The notes below the pieces were generated by a model. That model saw only the letters and a list, made by a program, of their open reading frames with translations. It was not told the DNA's origin and searched no databases. Below, one piece after another: positions 32,843 to 43,638 of a stretch of 64,000 nucleotides of DNA (within the stretch, counting starts at the first letter, position 1; each line of letters begins with the position of its first letter). The position numbers and the translations under genes are program-made. Where the stretch lies: contig NZ_CAWVHE010000013.1 in NCBI RefSeq assembly GCF_963929015.1, positions 62,001 to 126,000 on the forward strand. The letters run 5' to 3'. Source of the DNA: Merdimonas sp963929015 (GTDB lineage: Bacteria; Bacillota; Clostridia; Lachnospirales; Lachnospiraceae).

Positions 32843-33259
32843 ATGAGAAAGATCAGCGAATATCTTTTTTTATCCGGACTTGGCGGATGTCTGTATTATA
32901 GTTTTGAGCTTTTATTCCGCGGGTTCTCCCACTGGTCCATGTTTCTTCTTGGAGGACTTAGCCTTGTATTCTGTACGGTACAGGCGCAGCTTACCAGATG
33001 GGTGGATCCGCTGTGGATCCAGATTATACGATGTACGGTTTTTGTAGTTTCTCTGGAATTTATCACCGGGATCATCTTTAATAAATGGCTGGGGTTTACA
33101 ATCTGGGACTACAGTGACCAGCCTCTGCAGCTGTTCGGCCAGATCTGTCTTCCTTTTGCCGTTCTCTTTTCCGGCCTGTGTGCCTGCGGCATTCTGATCG
33201 GGGGTTATCTGGGATTCTGGCTGTTTCAGGAGATACGGCCCAGCCCTCATTTCCTGTGA
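32843..33259 (+). CDS. CmpB-type (ABC transporter type IV-like) membrane protein
   Basis: The 138-aa protein has four membrane helices (YLFLSGLGGCLYYSFELLF; WSMFLLGGLSLVFCTV; CTVFVVSLEFITGIIF; FAVLFSGLCACGILIGGY) and the motif LGFTIWDYSDQPLQLFGQIC. This matches the putative ABC_trans_CmpB family; function is unknown. ATG 32843 is used rather than 32819, which lies inside the terminator. Confidence 0.7.
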   Translation: MRKISEYLFLSGLGGCLYYSFELLFRGFSHWSMFLLGGLSLVFCTVQAQLTRWVDPLWIQIIRCTVFVVSLEFITGIIFNKWLGFTIWDYSDQPLQLFGQICLPFAVLFSGLCACGILIGGYLGFWLFQEIRPSPHFL

Positions 33260-33291
33260 TGCACGAAAGCGGAATTGAAAAAAATATCCCT

Positions 33292-33319
33292 TTCTTATTC
33301 CATGCAGAAATGCTATAAT
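33292..33319 (+). promoter_or_regulatory. Promoter of the mutS operon
   Basis: TTCTTA (33292-33297), a 16-bp spacer and a perfect TATAAT (33314-33319) lie 36 bp upstream of the mutS start. Confidence 0.45.
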
Positions 33320-33355
33320 AAAATGTAAATTTCTTAACAGAAGAGGAGAATAAGA

Positions 33356-36006
33356 GTGGCTGAATTAACCCCTATGATGCGTCAGTATATGGAAACAAAA
33401 AAAGAATATCCTGACTGCATTTTGTTTTATAGATTAGGTGATTTTTACGAAATGTTTTTTGAGGACGCCCTGACCGCATCCAGAGAGCTGGAAATCACTC
33501 TGACCGGAAAAAACTGCGGACTGGAAGAACGGGCTCCCATGTGCGGCGTCCCGTACCATGCAGTAGACAGTTATCTGAACCGGCTGGTGTCCAAAGGTTA
33601 TAAAGTAGCCATCTGCGAACAGATGGAGGATCCGGCCACTGCCAAAGGCCTGGTGAAACGGGACGTGGTGCGTATCGTTACTCCCGGAACCAATCTTGAC
33701 ACCCAGGCGCTGGACGAGACCAGGAACCAGTACATCATGTGTGTGGTCTATATTGCCGACAGGTACGGCGTATCTGTCGCTGATGTGACCACCGGCGACT
33801 ATTTTGTAAGCGAGATTGCTGACAGTGAAAAACTATTTGACGAGATCTACCGGTATATGCCCTCAGAGCTGATATGCAATGAGGCTTTTTATATGAGCGG
33901 AATGGATCTCGATCTTTTAAAAACCAAATTCGGCATTACCATATATACGCTGGACGCCTGGTATTTTGATGATGAGATCTGTGCCGGCACACTGAAAGAC
34001 CATTTTCATGTAGCTGCGCTGGAAGGGCTAGGCCTGGCTGATTATGACAGTGGAATCATTGCCGCCGGAGCGCTCCTGAAATACCTTCTGGAAACGCAGA
34101 AGCAGGATCTTTCTCATATCACAAACCTGACGGTGTACGCAAGCGGAAAATATATGCTTCTTGACAGTTCCACCAGAAGGAATCTGGAACTTTGTGAAAC
34201 CTTAAGGGAAAAGCAAAAGAGAGGCTCCCTTCTCTGGGTCCTTGACAAGACCAAAACTGCCATGGGCGCCCGGACCTTAAGAAAATATATTGAGCAGCCC
34301 CTGATCGTAAAAAAAGAAATCGAGCAGCGTCTGGATGCAGTGGAAGAATTAAAGGATCAGGCCATCTCAAGAGAAGAGATCCGGGAGTATCTATCCTCTG
34401 TATACGACCTGGAACGACTGATGTGCAAGATTACCTATCAGTCTGCAAATCCGCGGGATCTGATCGCATTTGAACGGTCCCTGTCCATGCTGCCGCATAT
34501 CAAATGTATTCTTCAGGACATGCACTCTGAACTGCTTAAAGGCATCTGGCAGGATCTGGATCCCCTGGAAGATCTCTGCGATCTGATCCACAGAGCCATT
34601 ACCGATGAACCGCCCATTGCCATGAAGGAAGGCGGCATCATACGGGACGGCTACCACGAGGAAGTAGACCGTCTTCGGAACGCAAAATCAAGCGGAAAAG
34701 AATGGCTCGCGAAATTAGAGGAGCAGGAACGGGAAAAAAACAGGGATCAAAAATTTAAGGATCCGTTACAACAAAGTATTCGGCTATTATCTGGAAGTTA
34801 CCAACTCTTTCAAAAATATGGTACCTGAATACTATACCAGAAAGCAGACCCTTGCCAATGCAGAACGCTACATTATTCCGGAACTAAAAGAACTGGAAGA
34901 CACCATCCTTGGGGCGGAAGATAAGCTGTATGCTCTGGAATACCAGCTGTACAGCGAAGTCCGGGATGCCATTGCCGCTGAAGTCCTCCGTATCCAGAAA
35001 ACTGCAAAAGCAGTCGCCAGTATCGATGTCTTTGCCTCCCTTGCGCTTGTGGCAGAGCGCGGCCGCTATGTAAGGCCAAAGATCAATGAAAAAGGCGTGA
35101 TTGATATCAAAGACGGACGGCATCCGGTGGTAGAAAAAATGATCCCGGCAGACATGTTTATTGCCAATGACACCTATCTGGACGACAAAAAAAACCGGAT
35201 CTCTGTCATTACAGGCCCCAATATGGCTGGAAAATCTACATATATGCGTCAGACTGCCCTCATCGTCCTGATGGCGCAGATCGGATCTTTTGTTCCCGCC
35301 TCCGGCGCAAACATTGGTCTGGTTGACCGGATCTTTACCAGAGTCGGGGCGTCCGACGACCTGGCCAGCGGGCAGAGTACATTTATGGTGGAAATGACGG
35401 AAGTTGCCAATATCCTGCGAAATGCCACCAGCAAAAGTCTCCTGATCCTGGACGAGATCGGCCGCGGGGACCAGTACGTTTGACGGCCTAAGCATTGCCT
35501 GGGCTGTGATCGAACACATCAGCAACAGCAAGCTTCTGGGAGCAAAAACCCTTTTTGCAACTCATTACCATGAACTGACAGAACTGGAAGGCAAAATCAG
35601 CAATGTCAATAACTACTGCATCGCTGTCAAAGAAAAAGGCGACGATATTATTTTCCTCCGCAAGATCGTAAAAGGCGGAGCCGATAAAAGTTACGGCATC
35701 CAGGTTGCGCGTCTTGCCGGAGTGCCGGAGTCTGTGACCAGCCGGGCAAAAGAGATCGTAGAAGAACTGGTCCAGGCAGATATCACCACCCGGATCAAAG
35801 ATATCGCCGTCCAGACCGGAGGAACTCCCAAAGGAAAGCCCAGACGCTATGATGAAGTAGATCTGGCCCAGATGTCACTGTTTGATACGGTAAAAGATGA
35901 CGATGTGATCCAGGAGATCGAAAATCTGGATCTGGCCAACTTAACTCCGATCGACGCATTAAATACTTTATATCAATTGCAGAACAAATTGAAAAACAGG
36001 TGGTAG
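33356..36006 (+). pseudogene. mutS: DNA mismatch repair protein MutS, broken by two +1 shifts
   Basis: The MutS reading frame runs from GTG 33356 through mismatch-binding (MMRQYMETKKEYPDCILFYR), lever and clamp domains to the ATPase (TGPNMAGKSTYMRQ, then LLILDEIGRG). It breaks at 34734-34740 (seven A; six restore the frame) and at 35466-35469 (four G; three restore it). Removing one base at each gives an uninterrupted protein of 882 residues, the usual MutS size. As written, only the first 482 or so residues would be made correctly, without the ATPase. Either the sequence has two homopolymer errors or the strain lacks mismatch repair. mutL follows by 3 bp. Confidence 0.92.
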
Positions 36007-36009
36007 ATT

Positions 36010-38010
36010 ATGAGTAAAATACAGGTGCTGGATCCGGTGACGATTGACAAGATTGCCGCCGGTGAAGTGGTAGAGCGTCCTGCGTCCATTGTAAAAGAAC
36101 TGGCTGAAAACGCCATAGACGCAGGAGCGACTGCCATTACAGTGGAAATTGAAGACGGAGGGATCTCCTATATACGGATCGCAGACAATGGCTGCGGCAT
36201 CGATCATGCCGAAGTTCCTGCTGCTTTTCTGCGGCATGCAACCAGTAAGATCCGCTCGGCAGAAGATCTTGCCCACATTCACTCTCTGGGCTTCCGCGGC
36301 GAGGCGCTTTCCAGTATCGCCGCCGTTTCCCAGGTAGAAATGATCACCAAGACTGCTTCAGAACCCTTCGGGACCCATTACCGGATCGCCGGCGGAAAAG
36401 AAGAGGGACTGGAAGAAACCGGCGCAAAAGACGGCACAACTTTTATTATACGTCAGCTCTTTTACAATACGCCGGCGCGCAGAAAATTTCTGAAAACTCC
36501 CATGACAGAAGCCGGGCATGTCAGCGATCTGATGATCCATATGGCTTTATCCCATCCGGATATTTCCTTTCAATTCATCAATCACGGACAATCCAGGATC
36601 CATACCTCAGGCAACGGCAATTTACGAGATGTGATCTATCACATTTACGGCCGCGAGATCGCCTCCAATCTCCTGGAAATCCACATGCAGGCAGAAGGAC
36701 TTTCTATCACAGGCTATCTTGGAAAGCCTGTGATTTCCAGAGGCAACCGTAATTTTGAAAACTATTTCATCAACGGACGATATGTGAAAAGCCAGATCCT
36801 GTCCCGGGCGATTGAAGACGCTTATAAAGATTTTTCCATGCAGCACAAATATCCGTTTACCGCGCTGCTGATCACTTTGGACACAGATAAGGTGGATGTC
36901 AATGTTCATCCGGCGAAAATGGAAGTCCGTTTCCAAAACCAGCAGGCCGTTTATAATACTGTCTATGAGGCAGTAAGCAAGAGTCTGCATTCCCGGGAAC
37001 TGATCCCTGGAATCGAACTGGACTCCCCGTCTTTCCCTGTACCCGGCGCTGTCCCGGAACAGGAAAAGGCGCCTGCGGCACAGGAAAAAGATTCCGGCAA
37101 ACCAGCCGCCGGTAAAACAACTGCAGACAGAAATACTGCCATACCATCCAAAGAGCGGGATCTTGATTACTTTATGGAACAGATGCGAAAACGGGTCCAG
37201 TCCTATCATGACCGCAGGTCTTCCGCAGAGGTTCCCCAAAAAAACCAGATCTTCCGGCCGGACATCCAGACCGACCGGATCCGGGAGGCTGTCAGCTCTT
37301 TCTCACCGAAAGAACAGTCAGAACATCCGAAGCTTTCCGGGCAGAAAAAGCCGGCAGAACCGACCGGAGAGCCTGCACAGACAACCCAGTTAAATCTCTT
37401 TCAGGACAGGTTTCTGGAGCCTTCCAGCAGACCGTTTTACCGGATGATCGGGCAGGTGTTTGAAACCTACTGGATGATAGAATTTCAGGATCAGCTTTAT
37501 ATCATAGACCAACACGCCGCCCATGAACGGGTGCTGTACGAACGTACATTAAAAAGCATGCATTCCAGAGAATACACTTCCCAGATGATCAGTCCGCCCA
37601 TCATCCTCAACCTGAGTATGCAGGAAGCTGCTCTTTTGCGGGAACATCTGAACCGCTTTACAAAGATCGGGTTTGAGATTGAGGAATTCGGACAGGACTC
37701 TTTTGCTGTGCGCGCAGTCCCTGACAATTTGTTCGGTCTGGCAAAAAAAGAGCTGCTGATAGAATTGCTGGACTCCTTATCCGAAGAAGTTACAAGAAAA
37801 CTGTCTCCGGAAGTCCTGGATGAAAAAATAGCTTCCATGTCCTGCAAAGCTGCGGTGAAGGGGAACATGCACCTGTCCGCAAAAGAAGTGGACGCTCTGA
37901 TCCTGGAACTTCTGACACTGGACAACCCCTATCATTGTCCTCATGGAAGACCGACGATCATTTCCATGAGTAAAAAAGAGCTGGAAAAGAAATTTAAAAG
38001 GATTGTGTGA
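36010..38010 (+). CDS. mutL: DNA mismatch repair protein MutL
   Basis: The 666-aa protein is intact, with a GHKL ATPase domain (KIAAGEVVERPASIVKELAE; HSLGFRGEALSSIAAVS; KDGTTFIIRQLFYNTPARRKF), a variable linker (about residues 340-460) and the C-terminal endonuclease/dimer domain (IIDQHAAHERVLYE; SCKAAVKGN; CPHGRPT). The linker is rich in Pro, Lys and Gln. It is downstream of the broken mutS and just before miaA. Confidence 0.96.
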   Translation: MSKIQVLDPVTIDKIAAGEVVERPASIVKELAENAIDAGATAITVEIEDGGISYIRIADNGCGIDHAEVPAAFLRHATSKIRSAEDLAHIHSLGFRGEALSSIAAVSQVEMITKTASEPFGTHYRIAGGKEEGLEETGAKDGTTFIIRQLFYNTPARRKFLKTPMTEAGHVSDLMIHMALSHPDISFQFINHGQSRIHTSGNGNLRDVIYHIYGREIASNLLEIHMQAEGLSITGYLGKPVISRGNRNFENYFINGRYVKSQILSRAIEDAYKDFSMQHKYPFTALLITLDTDKVDVNVHPAKMEVRFQNQQAVYNTVYEAVSKSLHSRELIPGIELDSPSFPVPGAVPEQEKAPAAQEKDSGKPAAGKTTADRNTAIPSKERDLDYFMEQMRKRVQSYHDRRSSAEVPQKNQIFRPDIQTDRIREAVSSFSPKEQSEHPKLSGQKKPAEPTGEPAQTTQLNLFQDRFLEPSSRPFYRMIGQVFETYWMIEFQDQLYIIDQHAAHERVLYERTLKSMHSREYTSQMISPPIILNLSMQEAALLREHLNRFTKIGFEIEEFGQDSFAVRAVPDNLFGLAKKELLIELLDSLSEEVTRKLSPEVLDEKIASMSCKAAVKGNMHLSAKEVDALILELLTLDNPYHCPHGRPTIISMSKKELEKKFKRIV

Positions 38011-38012
38011 TC

Positions 38013-38993
38013 ATGAAGAAACCATTGATTGTCCTGACCGGACCGACAGCTGTCGGGAAAACCAAATTGTCCATCGCTCTTGCGAAAGCCATTGACGCAG
38101 AGATCATCTCCGCTGATTCCATGCAGGTCTACCGGCATATGGACATCGGTTCCGCAAAGATCCGTCTGGAGGAAATGAAAGGGATCCCCCATCATCTGAT
38201 TGATGTGCTGGATCCATGGGAAGAATTCCATGTGCAGAAATTCCAGCAGATGGCGAAAAACGCTATGGATGACATCTACAGCCGGGGGCATATTCCTCTT
38301 CTGACAGGCGGGACAGGATTCTATATCCAGTCGGTCATCTATGATATTGATTTTACCGCGGAAGAGTCCTGTGGATCCCTCCGAAAAGAACTGGAAACAT
38401 ACGCCGCCGACCATGGGGCAGAAGCGTTGCATCAGAAGCTTTCTGAAGTGGATCCGCAGGCAGCAAAAGAAATCCACCCGCACAATGTCAAACGGGTGGT
38501 GCGCGCCCTGGAATATTACCGGCAGACCGGAGAGTGCATTTCTGCACACAACAGAAGGGAACGGCAGAAAGAATCTCCGTATGCGCTCGCTTATTTTGTG
38601 CTGACCGACAAACGTGAAAAAATATATGAACAGATCGATCGCCGGGTAGACCTGATGATGGACGACGGTCTTCTGAATGAAGTCAGGAAACTAAAAGAAA
38701 TGGGCTGCCGCAAAGAGATGGTATCCATGCAGGGACTTGGATACAAAGAGCTTCTGGAGTACCTGTCCGGCGGCTGCAGTCTGGAAGAAGCGGTCTTTCG
38801 TATCAAACGGGATACCAGACACTTCGCAAAACGCCAGCTCACATGGTTTAAGAGGGAGAAACATGTGATCTGGGTGCCAAAAGACTGTTTTCAATATGAA
38901 GAAGAAAAGATACTGGCATTTATGCTGGAAGAGATAAAAAAACTGGAGGGAGTATCATGTTTGAAAAATTATTCGGGGGTTCCAAGTTTCTGA
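38013..38993 (+). CDS. miaA: tRNA dimethylallyltransferase MiaA
   Basis: The 326-aa protein has the P-loop LTGPTAVGKTKLSIALA, the substrate motif IISADSMQVYRHMDIGSAK and LTGGTGFYIQSVIYDI. It isopentenylates A37 in tRNA, the substrate for MiaB. ATG 38013 is used; GTG 38007 is an alternative. Its end overlaps the next small gene by 37 bp. mutL-miaA linkage is common in Firmicutes. Confidence 0.95.
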   Translation: MKKPLIVLTGPTAVGKTKLSIALAKAIDAEIISADSMQVYRHMDIGSAKIRLEEMKGIPHHLIDVLDPWEEFHVQKFQQMAKNAMDDIYSRGHIPLLTGGTGFYIQSVIYDIDFTAEESCGSLRKELETYAADHGAEALHQKLSEVDPQAAKEIHPHNVKRVVRALEYYRQTGECISAHNRRERQKESPYALAYFVLTDKREKIYEQIDRRVDLMMDDGLLNEVRKLKEMGCRKEMVSMQGLGYKELLEYLSGGCSLEEAVFRIKRDTRHFAKRQLTWFKREKHVIWVPKDCFQYEEEKILAFMLEEIKKLEGVSCLKNYSGVPSF

Positions 38994-39250
38994 AACGAAT
39001 GAACACACTTATGGAAGTTTATGCCTGCAGCAGAAATCCACAGGCGACCTATCGGGAGCTTGTGAAACTAAAGCCGCTGATCCATACACAGGGAGAACAG
39101 GCGCTTTATGAATTAAACCGCGCCTCTTTGCTGTATGATATGAAAAAATTCCGGGAAGCCGCAGATGTGATCATGGAAATCCGGCCGCTGAACCCGGAAT
39201 TTGATGCCAGATGTGCTGCGGTCCGCACCAAGATCATGGATGCCATGTAA
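38957..39250 (+). CDS. Small helical protein after miaA
   Basis: The 97-aa protein (MFEKLFGGSKFLKRMNTLME; ALYELNRASLLYDMKKFREA) looks like a short TPR-like helical pair. No family is recognised. A strong CTGGAGGGAG ribosome site inside the end of miaA supports this start. Confidence 0.65.
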   Translation: MFEKLFGGSKFLKRMNTLMEVYACSRNPQATYRELVKLKPLIHTQGEQALYELNRASLLYDMKKFREAADVIMEIRPLNPEFDARCAAVRTKIMDAM

Positions 39251-39310
39251 CGGCGTATAAAAATGAAATCCATTCCAAAAACAATCAGACAAAAGAGAGG
39301 ATAAACAGAC

Positions 39311-40597
39311 ATGTCAGAACAAATTGATGCTTTATATGAAAAAATGGGAATCCGAAAAAGTGTGGTCACGTATGGAGAAAATATCTGCCGTGAACTAAAA
39401 GACCGGTTTGAACAGATCGACCAGACTGCCGAATACAATCAGCTCAAAGTCATCCATGCCATGCAGAAAAACAGGGTCAGCGACGCCTGCTTTCAGTTTG
39501 CCAGCGGCTATGGATATGACGATCTGGGCAGGGATACTCTGGAACGGGTATATGCCTCTGTATTCCATACTGAAGATGCGCTGGTCCGGCCACAGATCAC
39601 CTGCGGCACCCACGCCCTTTCTCTTGCCCTGGCCGCAAATTTAAGACCGGGAGATGAGCTGTTGTCGCCGGCCGGAAAGCCTTATGATACGCTGGAAGAA
39701 GTCATTGGCATCCGTCCCTCCAAAGGTTCTCTTTCAGAATACGGGATCACTTATTCACAGGTAGACCTGCTTGCAGACGGATCCTTTGATTATGAAAAGA
39801 TCCGTCAGGCCATTCATGAGAGAACCCGGATGGTCACCATTCAGCGTTCCAAGGGATATCAGACCCGTCCAAGCTTCTCTGTGAAACAGATCGGAGAACT
39901 GATCTCTTTTGTAAAACAGATCAAGCCGGATGTAATCGTTATGGTAGACAACTGCTACGGTGAATTTGTAGAAGAAACAGAGCCCAGTGACGCAGGCGCA
40001 GATATGGTGGTGGGATCCCTGATTAAAAATCCCGGCGGCGGCCTTGCACCCATCGGCGGCTATATTGCCGGGAAAAAGGAGCTCATTGAAAATTGCAGCT
40101 ACCGGCTGACCTCCCCGGGACTTGGCAAAGAAGTCGGCGCATCTTTAGGCGTGATGCAGTCTTTCTATCAGGGTCTGTTTCTGGCGCCAACTGTAACGGC
40201 TTCTGCCTTAAAGGGCGCGATTTTTGCTGCAAATGTCTATGAAAAACTCGGATATCCGGTAATTCCTGACGGCAAGGAAGACCGACACGATATCATACAG
40301 GCGGTAACGTTTGGAAAACCGGAAGGCGTCATTGCTTTCTGCCGCGGGATCCAGGCTGCCGCTCCGGTAGATTCCTATGTGACTCCTGAACCGTGGGCAA
40401 TGCCAGGTTACGACAGTGATGTGATCATGGCGGCCGGAGCATTTGTCCAGGGCTCCTCCATTGAACTTTCTGCAGACGGTCCGATCAAACCACCTTACGC
40501 CGTCTATTTCCAGGGCGGCCTGACCTGGCCTCATGCAAAACTTGGAATCCTGATGTCTCTGGAATATCTGGTGCGCGAAGGGATCCTGACCGTATAA
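39311..40597 (+). CDS. Methionine gamma-lyase-family protein (aluminum resistance type)
   Basis: The 428-aa PLP enzyme of the Alum_res family has RPQITCGTHALSLALAANLRPG (about residue 95, in parts), VDNCYGEFVEETEPSDAGAD (about 215) and the PLP-lysine region VVGSLIKNPGGGLAPIGGYI. It probably lyses a sulphur amino acid; the substrate is not established. It occurs near mutSL-miaA in Clostridia. Confidence 0.85.
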   Translation: MSEQIDALYEKMGIRKSVVTYGENICRELKDRFEQIDQTAEYNQLKVIHAMQKNRVSDACFQFASGYGYDDLGRDTLERVYASVFHTEDALVRPQITCGTHALSLALAANLRPGDELLSPAGKPYDTLEEVIGIRPSKGSLSEYGITYSQVDLLADGSFDYEKIRQAIHERTRMVTIQRSKGYQTRPSFSVKQIGELISFVKQIKPDVIVMVDNCYGEFVEETEPSDAGADMVVGSLIKNPGGGLAPIGGYIAGKKELIENCSYRLTSPGLGKEVGASLGVMQSFYQGLFLAPTVTASALKGAIFAANVYEKLGYPVIPDGKEDRHDIIQAVTFGKPEGVIAFCRGIQAAAPVDSYVTPEPWAMPGYDSDVIMAAGAFVQGSSIELSADGPIKPPYAVYFQGGLTWPHAKLGILMSLEYLVREGILTV

Positions 40598-40618
40598 TCT
40601 GTTGTAAGGAGAGAGGAT

Positions 40619-41881
40619 ATGAAGCATATTGTCATCATCGGCGGAGGCGTATCCGGCATGACAGCCGCCATCACGGCCGCAGAACATGGCCCGTCTGCCA
40701 GGATCACAATCCTGGAACACAAAGCAGAACTTGGGAAAAAAATACTGGTTACCGGGAACGGACGCTGTAATCTGACCAACCATCGTATGACAGAAGCCTG
40801 CTACCGCAGTGAAGATCCCCGGTGGATCAAACATCTGACAGAGCGGTTCCGGTGGCAGGATACGGTTCGTTTTTTTGAAGATCTGGGGCTTCCGGTCAGA
40901 GACCGGGACGGCTATGTATATCCAAGATCCAATCAGGCGTCTTCTGTCCGCAGGATTCTCGTCCGTCGTCTGAAGGAGCTGCAGGTGCAGGTGATCCTGG
41001 GCGCACATGTCTCCGGCGTTATCCCCGTTGCCGGCGGATTTGAAGTGTGGTTTTCCACTGGCGGGGTTCGCAAAAAATGCAGCGCCAGTCGGGTCATTCT
41101 TTCCAGCGGCGGAAAGGCCGCACCGGTACAGGGATCTGACGGGAGCGGTTACTCCATTGCCCGGTCTTTCGGCCATACCATCGTCCCGGTGGTTCCCGCC
41201 CTGGTGCAGCTGAAGATAGAGAACCACCCATTGGCAAAGGCTGCCGGTGTGCGTACCGAAGCAAAAGTGGCAGTTACCATAGATGGAAAAGAAGCGGCCC
41301 AGGATACCGGCGAACTTCAGATTACATCCTATGGACTGTCCGGTATCCCTGTTTTCCAGGTCAGTCGCTATGCAGCGCGGGGGCTGCTGGAGCAGAAGAA
41401 AGTAGCTGTACAGCTGGATCTTGTACCGGAAATGTCAGAAAACCAGCTTCGACTTTTTTTCCGCCAGAGACAGCAACATCTGGGAAGCATCTGTCAGTCA
41501 CTTACACTGGAAGACTATCTGTGCGGTATTTTCCCGGACAAACTGATCATTCCTGTCTTAAAACAGGCAAAGCTTTCCGGGCGCATCCGTGTTCCTGATC
41601 TGGAACACGGTCAGATGGATCTTCTGGTTTCCGCCTGCAAAAACATTTCCCTTTCCGTAGAAGACACCAATGGCTTTGAAAACGCCCAGGTATGTGCCGG
41701 CGGCGTTTCTACCGGAGAGATCCTGCCCGCCACCATGGAATCCTGCCTGCAACCCGGACTGTTTCTTGCCGGAGAAGTTCTGGATGTTGACGGGATCTGC
41801 GGAGGATATAATATTCACCATGCGGTCATTTCCGGAATGATCGCCGGGAAATCCGCCTCCGAAGAAGAAAGGAGATCCTAA
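40619..41881 (+). CDS. HI0933/BaiN-like NAD(P)/FAD-dependent oxidoreductase
   Basis: The 420-aa flavoprotein has the N-terminal FAD motif VIIGGGVSGMTAAITAAEHG, GNGRCNLTNH (about residue 45) and a C-terminal GEVLDVDGICGGYNIHHAVI. Family members include BaiN of bile acid metabolism, but many are of unknown function. The next gene starts 4 bp after it. Confidence 0.85.
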   Translation: MKHIVIIGGGVSGMTAAITAAEHGPSARITILEHKAELGKKILVTGNGRCNLTNHRMTEACYRSEDPRWIKHLTERFRWQDTVRFFEDLGLPVRDRDGYVYPRSNQASSVRRILVRRLKELQVQVILGAHVSGVIPVAGGFEVWFSTGGVRKKCSASRVILSSGGKAAPVQGSDGSGYSIARSFGHTIVPVVPALVQLKIENHPLAKAAGVRTEAKVAVTIDGKEAAQDTGELQITSYGLSGIPVFQVSRYAARGLLEQKKVAVQLDLVPEMSENQLRLFFRQRQQHLGSICQSLTLEDYLCGIFPDKLIIPVLKQAKLSGRIRVPDLEHGQMDLLVSACKNISLSVEDTNGFENAQVCAGGVSTGEILPATMESCLQPGLFLAGEVLDVDGICGGYNIHHAVISGMIAGKSASEEERRS

Positions 41882-41885
41882 ACTT

Positions 41886-43526
41886 ATGATTCAGATCCAG
41901 CAGATCAAACTAAAAATTCCTCATACTGACACAGAACTGAAAAAGAAAATCTGTCACATCCTCAGGATCCGTCCAGACGAGCTGCAGTCCTTTCGGATCC
42001 TGAAGCGTTCCCTGGACGCCAGACGCAAACCGGAGCTTTTCTATGTCTATACTGTGGAAGTCAGCATCAGGCAGGAGAACCGCCTCCGAAATCGCCTGAA
42101 AAAAAATCCGTCTGTCACGATGCGCGGTTCGCTTCCTTCCTATTCTTATCAGAGTTCCGGTACCAAAACCCTAAGCCACCGGCCGGTTATCTGCGGCACC
42201 GGACCGGCCGGTCTGTTCTGCGGCTATGCTCTCGCAAAAATGGGGTATCGTCCGATCCTTCTGGAAAGAGGCGCTGCCGTAGACGAGCGGGTCAAAGAGG
42301 TAGAAAATTTCTGGAAAACCGGAAAACTGCTTCCAGAATCTAACGTGCAGTTTGGCGAAGGCGGCGCGGGCACTTTTTCGGACGGAAAGCTAAACACCCT
42401 GATCCATGACCCTGACGGAAGGGGACGAGAAGTTCTTCGGATTTTTGCAGAACACGGCGCTTCACCGGAAATCCTTTACGACAGTAAGCCTCATATCGGC
42501 ACAGATAAACTGATCCAGGTAGTCCGTTCTATTCGGACAGCCATTCAGTCTATGGGAGGAGAATTTTCTTTTCGCACCCGGCTGACCGATATCCTGACAA
42601 AAGACACGGAAGACGGGTCTCGCATTCAGGCGGCAGTATCGCAAAACACGCTGGATCCCGCTGTCACAGAAGTCCTTAACACGGAAGTCCTTGTGCTGGC
42701 GATCGGTCACAGCGCCAGAGATACGTTCTCCATGCTGGAAAAGCGAAAATTTCCTATGGAAGCCAAGTCCTTTGCTGTCGGCGTCCGCATCGAACATCCC
42801 CAGAAAATGATCAACCAGAGTCAGTATGGCGCCGTCGATTCCGGTCTTCCGGCCGCCTCCTATAAGCTGACCGCCAATTTCCCGAATGGGCGCAGCGTCT
42901 ATACCTTCTGCATGTGTCCGGGCGGATATGTGGTAAATGCCTCCTCCGAACCAGGAAAACTGGCGGTCAATGGCATGAGTTACAGCGGAAGAAGTGGGAA
43001 AAATGCAAACAGCGCCGTGATCGTCACCGTTACCCCCGACGACTATCCCGGAGACGGACCTCTTGCCGGCGTAAGCTTTCAGCAACAGTTGGAAGAAGCC
43101 GCTTATCGGCTGGGAGAGGGCGCTGTCCCGGTACAGCTCTTTCAGGACTTTTGCGCCGACAGGCCGTCTGCAGGGCCGGGACAGATCACTCCCCAGATCA
43201 AAGGCTCCTGCCACTGGACGAATGTGCGCTCCATTTTCCCAGAAGAAATTTCCAAATCCCTTGAAGAAGGCATCCGGGATTTTGACCGGAAGATTCCAGG
43301 CTATGCCAGGCCGGACGCCGTGATTTCCGCAGTGGAAAGCCGGACTTCCTCTCCGGTCCGGATCCTGCGCGGCCCTGCTCTGGAGTCTTCCGTCCAGGGC
43401 GTCTACCCTTGCGGAGAGGGAGCAGGATACGCCGGTGGTATTACATCCGCCGCCATGGACGGACTTCGGATCGCACGCGCCATCAGTCAGATCTACCGTC
43501 CCTTTTCTTCGACAGATCCTGCCTGA
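41886..43526 (+). CDS. COG2509-type FAD-dependent dehydrogenase
   Basis: The 546-aa flavoprotein has an N-terminal RNA-binding-like/ferredoxin-like region (about 1-80), the FAD motif VICGTGPAGLFCGYALAKMG (about residue 100) and SNVQFGEGGAGTFSDGKLNT (about 155). The C-terminal region shows GEGAGYAGGITSAAMDGLRI (about 515). Its reaction is unknown. It is probably co-transcribed with the BaiN-like gene. Confidence 0.82.
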   Translation: MIQIQQIKLKIPHTDTELKKKICHILRIRPDELQSFRILKRSLDARRKPELFYVYTVEVSIRQENRLRNRLKKNPSVTMRGSLPSYSYQSSGTKTLSHRPVICGTGPAGLFCGYALAKMGYRPILLERGAAVDERVKEVENFWKTGKLLPESNVQFGEGGAGTFSDGKLNTLIHDPDGRGREVLRIFAEHGASPEILYDSKPHIGTDKLIQVVRSIRTAIQSMGGEFSFRTRLTDILTKDTEDGSRIQAAVSQNTLDPAVTEVLNTEVLVLAIGHSARDTFSMLEKRKFPMEAKSFAVGVRIEHPQKMINQSQYGAVDSGLPAASYKLTANFPNGRSVYTFCMCPGGYVVNASSEPGKLAVNGMSYSGRSGKNANSAVIVTVTPDDYPGDGPLAGVSFQQQLEEAAYRLGEGAVPVQLFQDFCADRPSAGPGQITPQIKGSCHWTNVRSIFPEEISKSLEEGIRDFDRKIPGYARPDAVISAVESRTSSPVRILRGPALESSVQGVYPCGEGAGYAGGITSAAMDGLRIARAISQIYRPFSSTDPA

Positions 43527-43638
43527 TTCTGCGGAAGTTTAAGAATTTTTTAATGGGATTTCCCTATACACATTTTCTGAAATATGATAAAATGTATTGA
43601 GTTTTGAGTTAGACAGCTTGAAATGAGGAGGAGTACAT

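Noticed and set aside
38957..38993. Overlap of miaA and the next small gene as a sign of error
   Set aside because: A strong ribosome site supports the second start, and a 37-bp overlap is plausible in this tightly packed operon.
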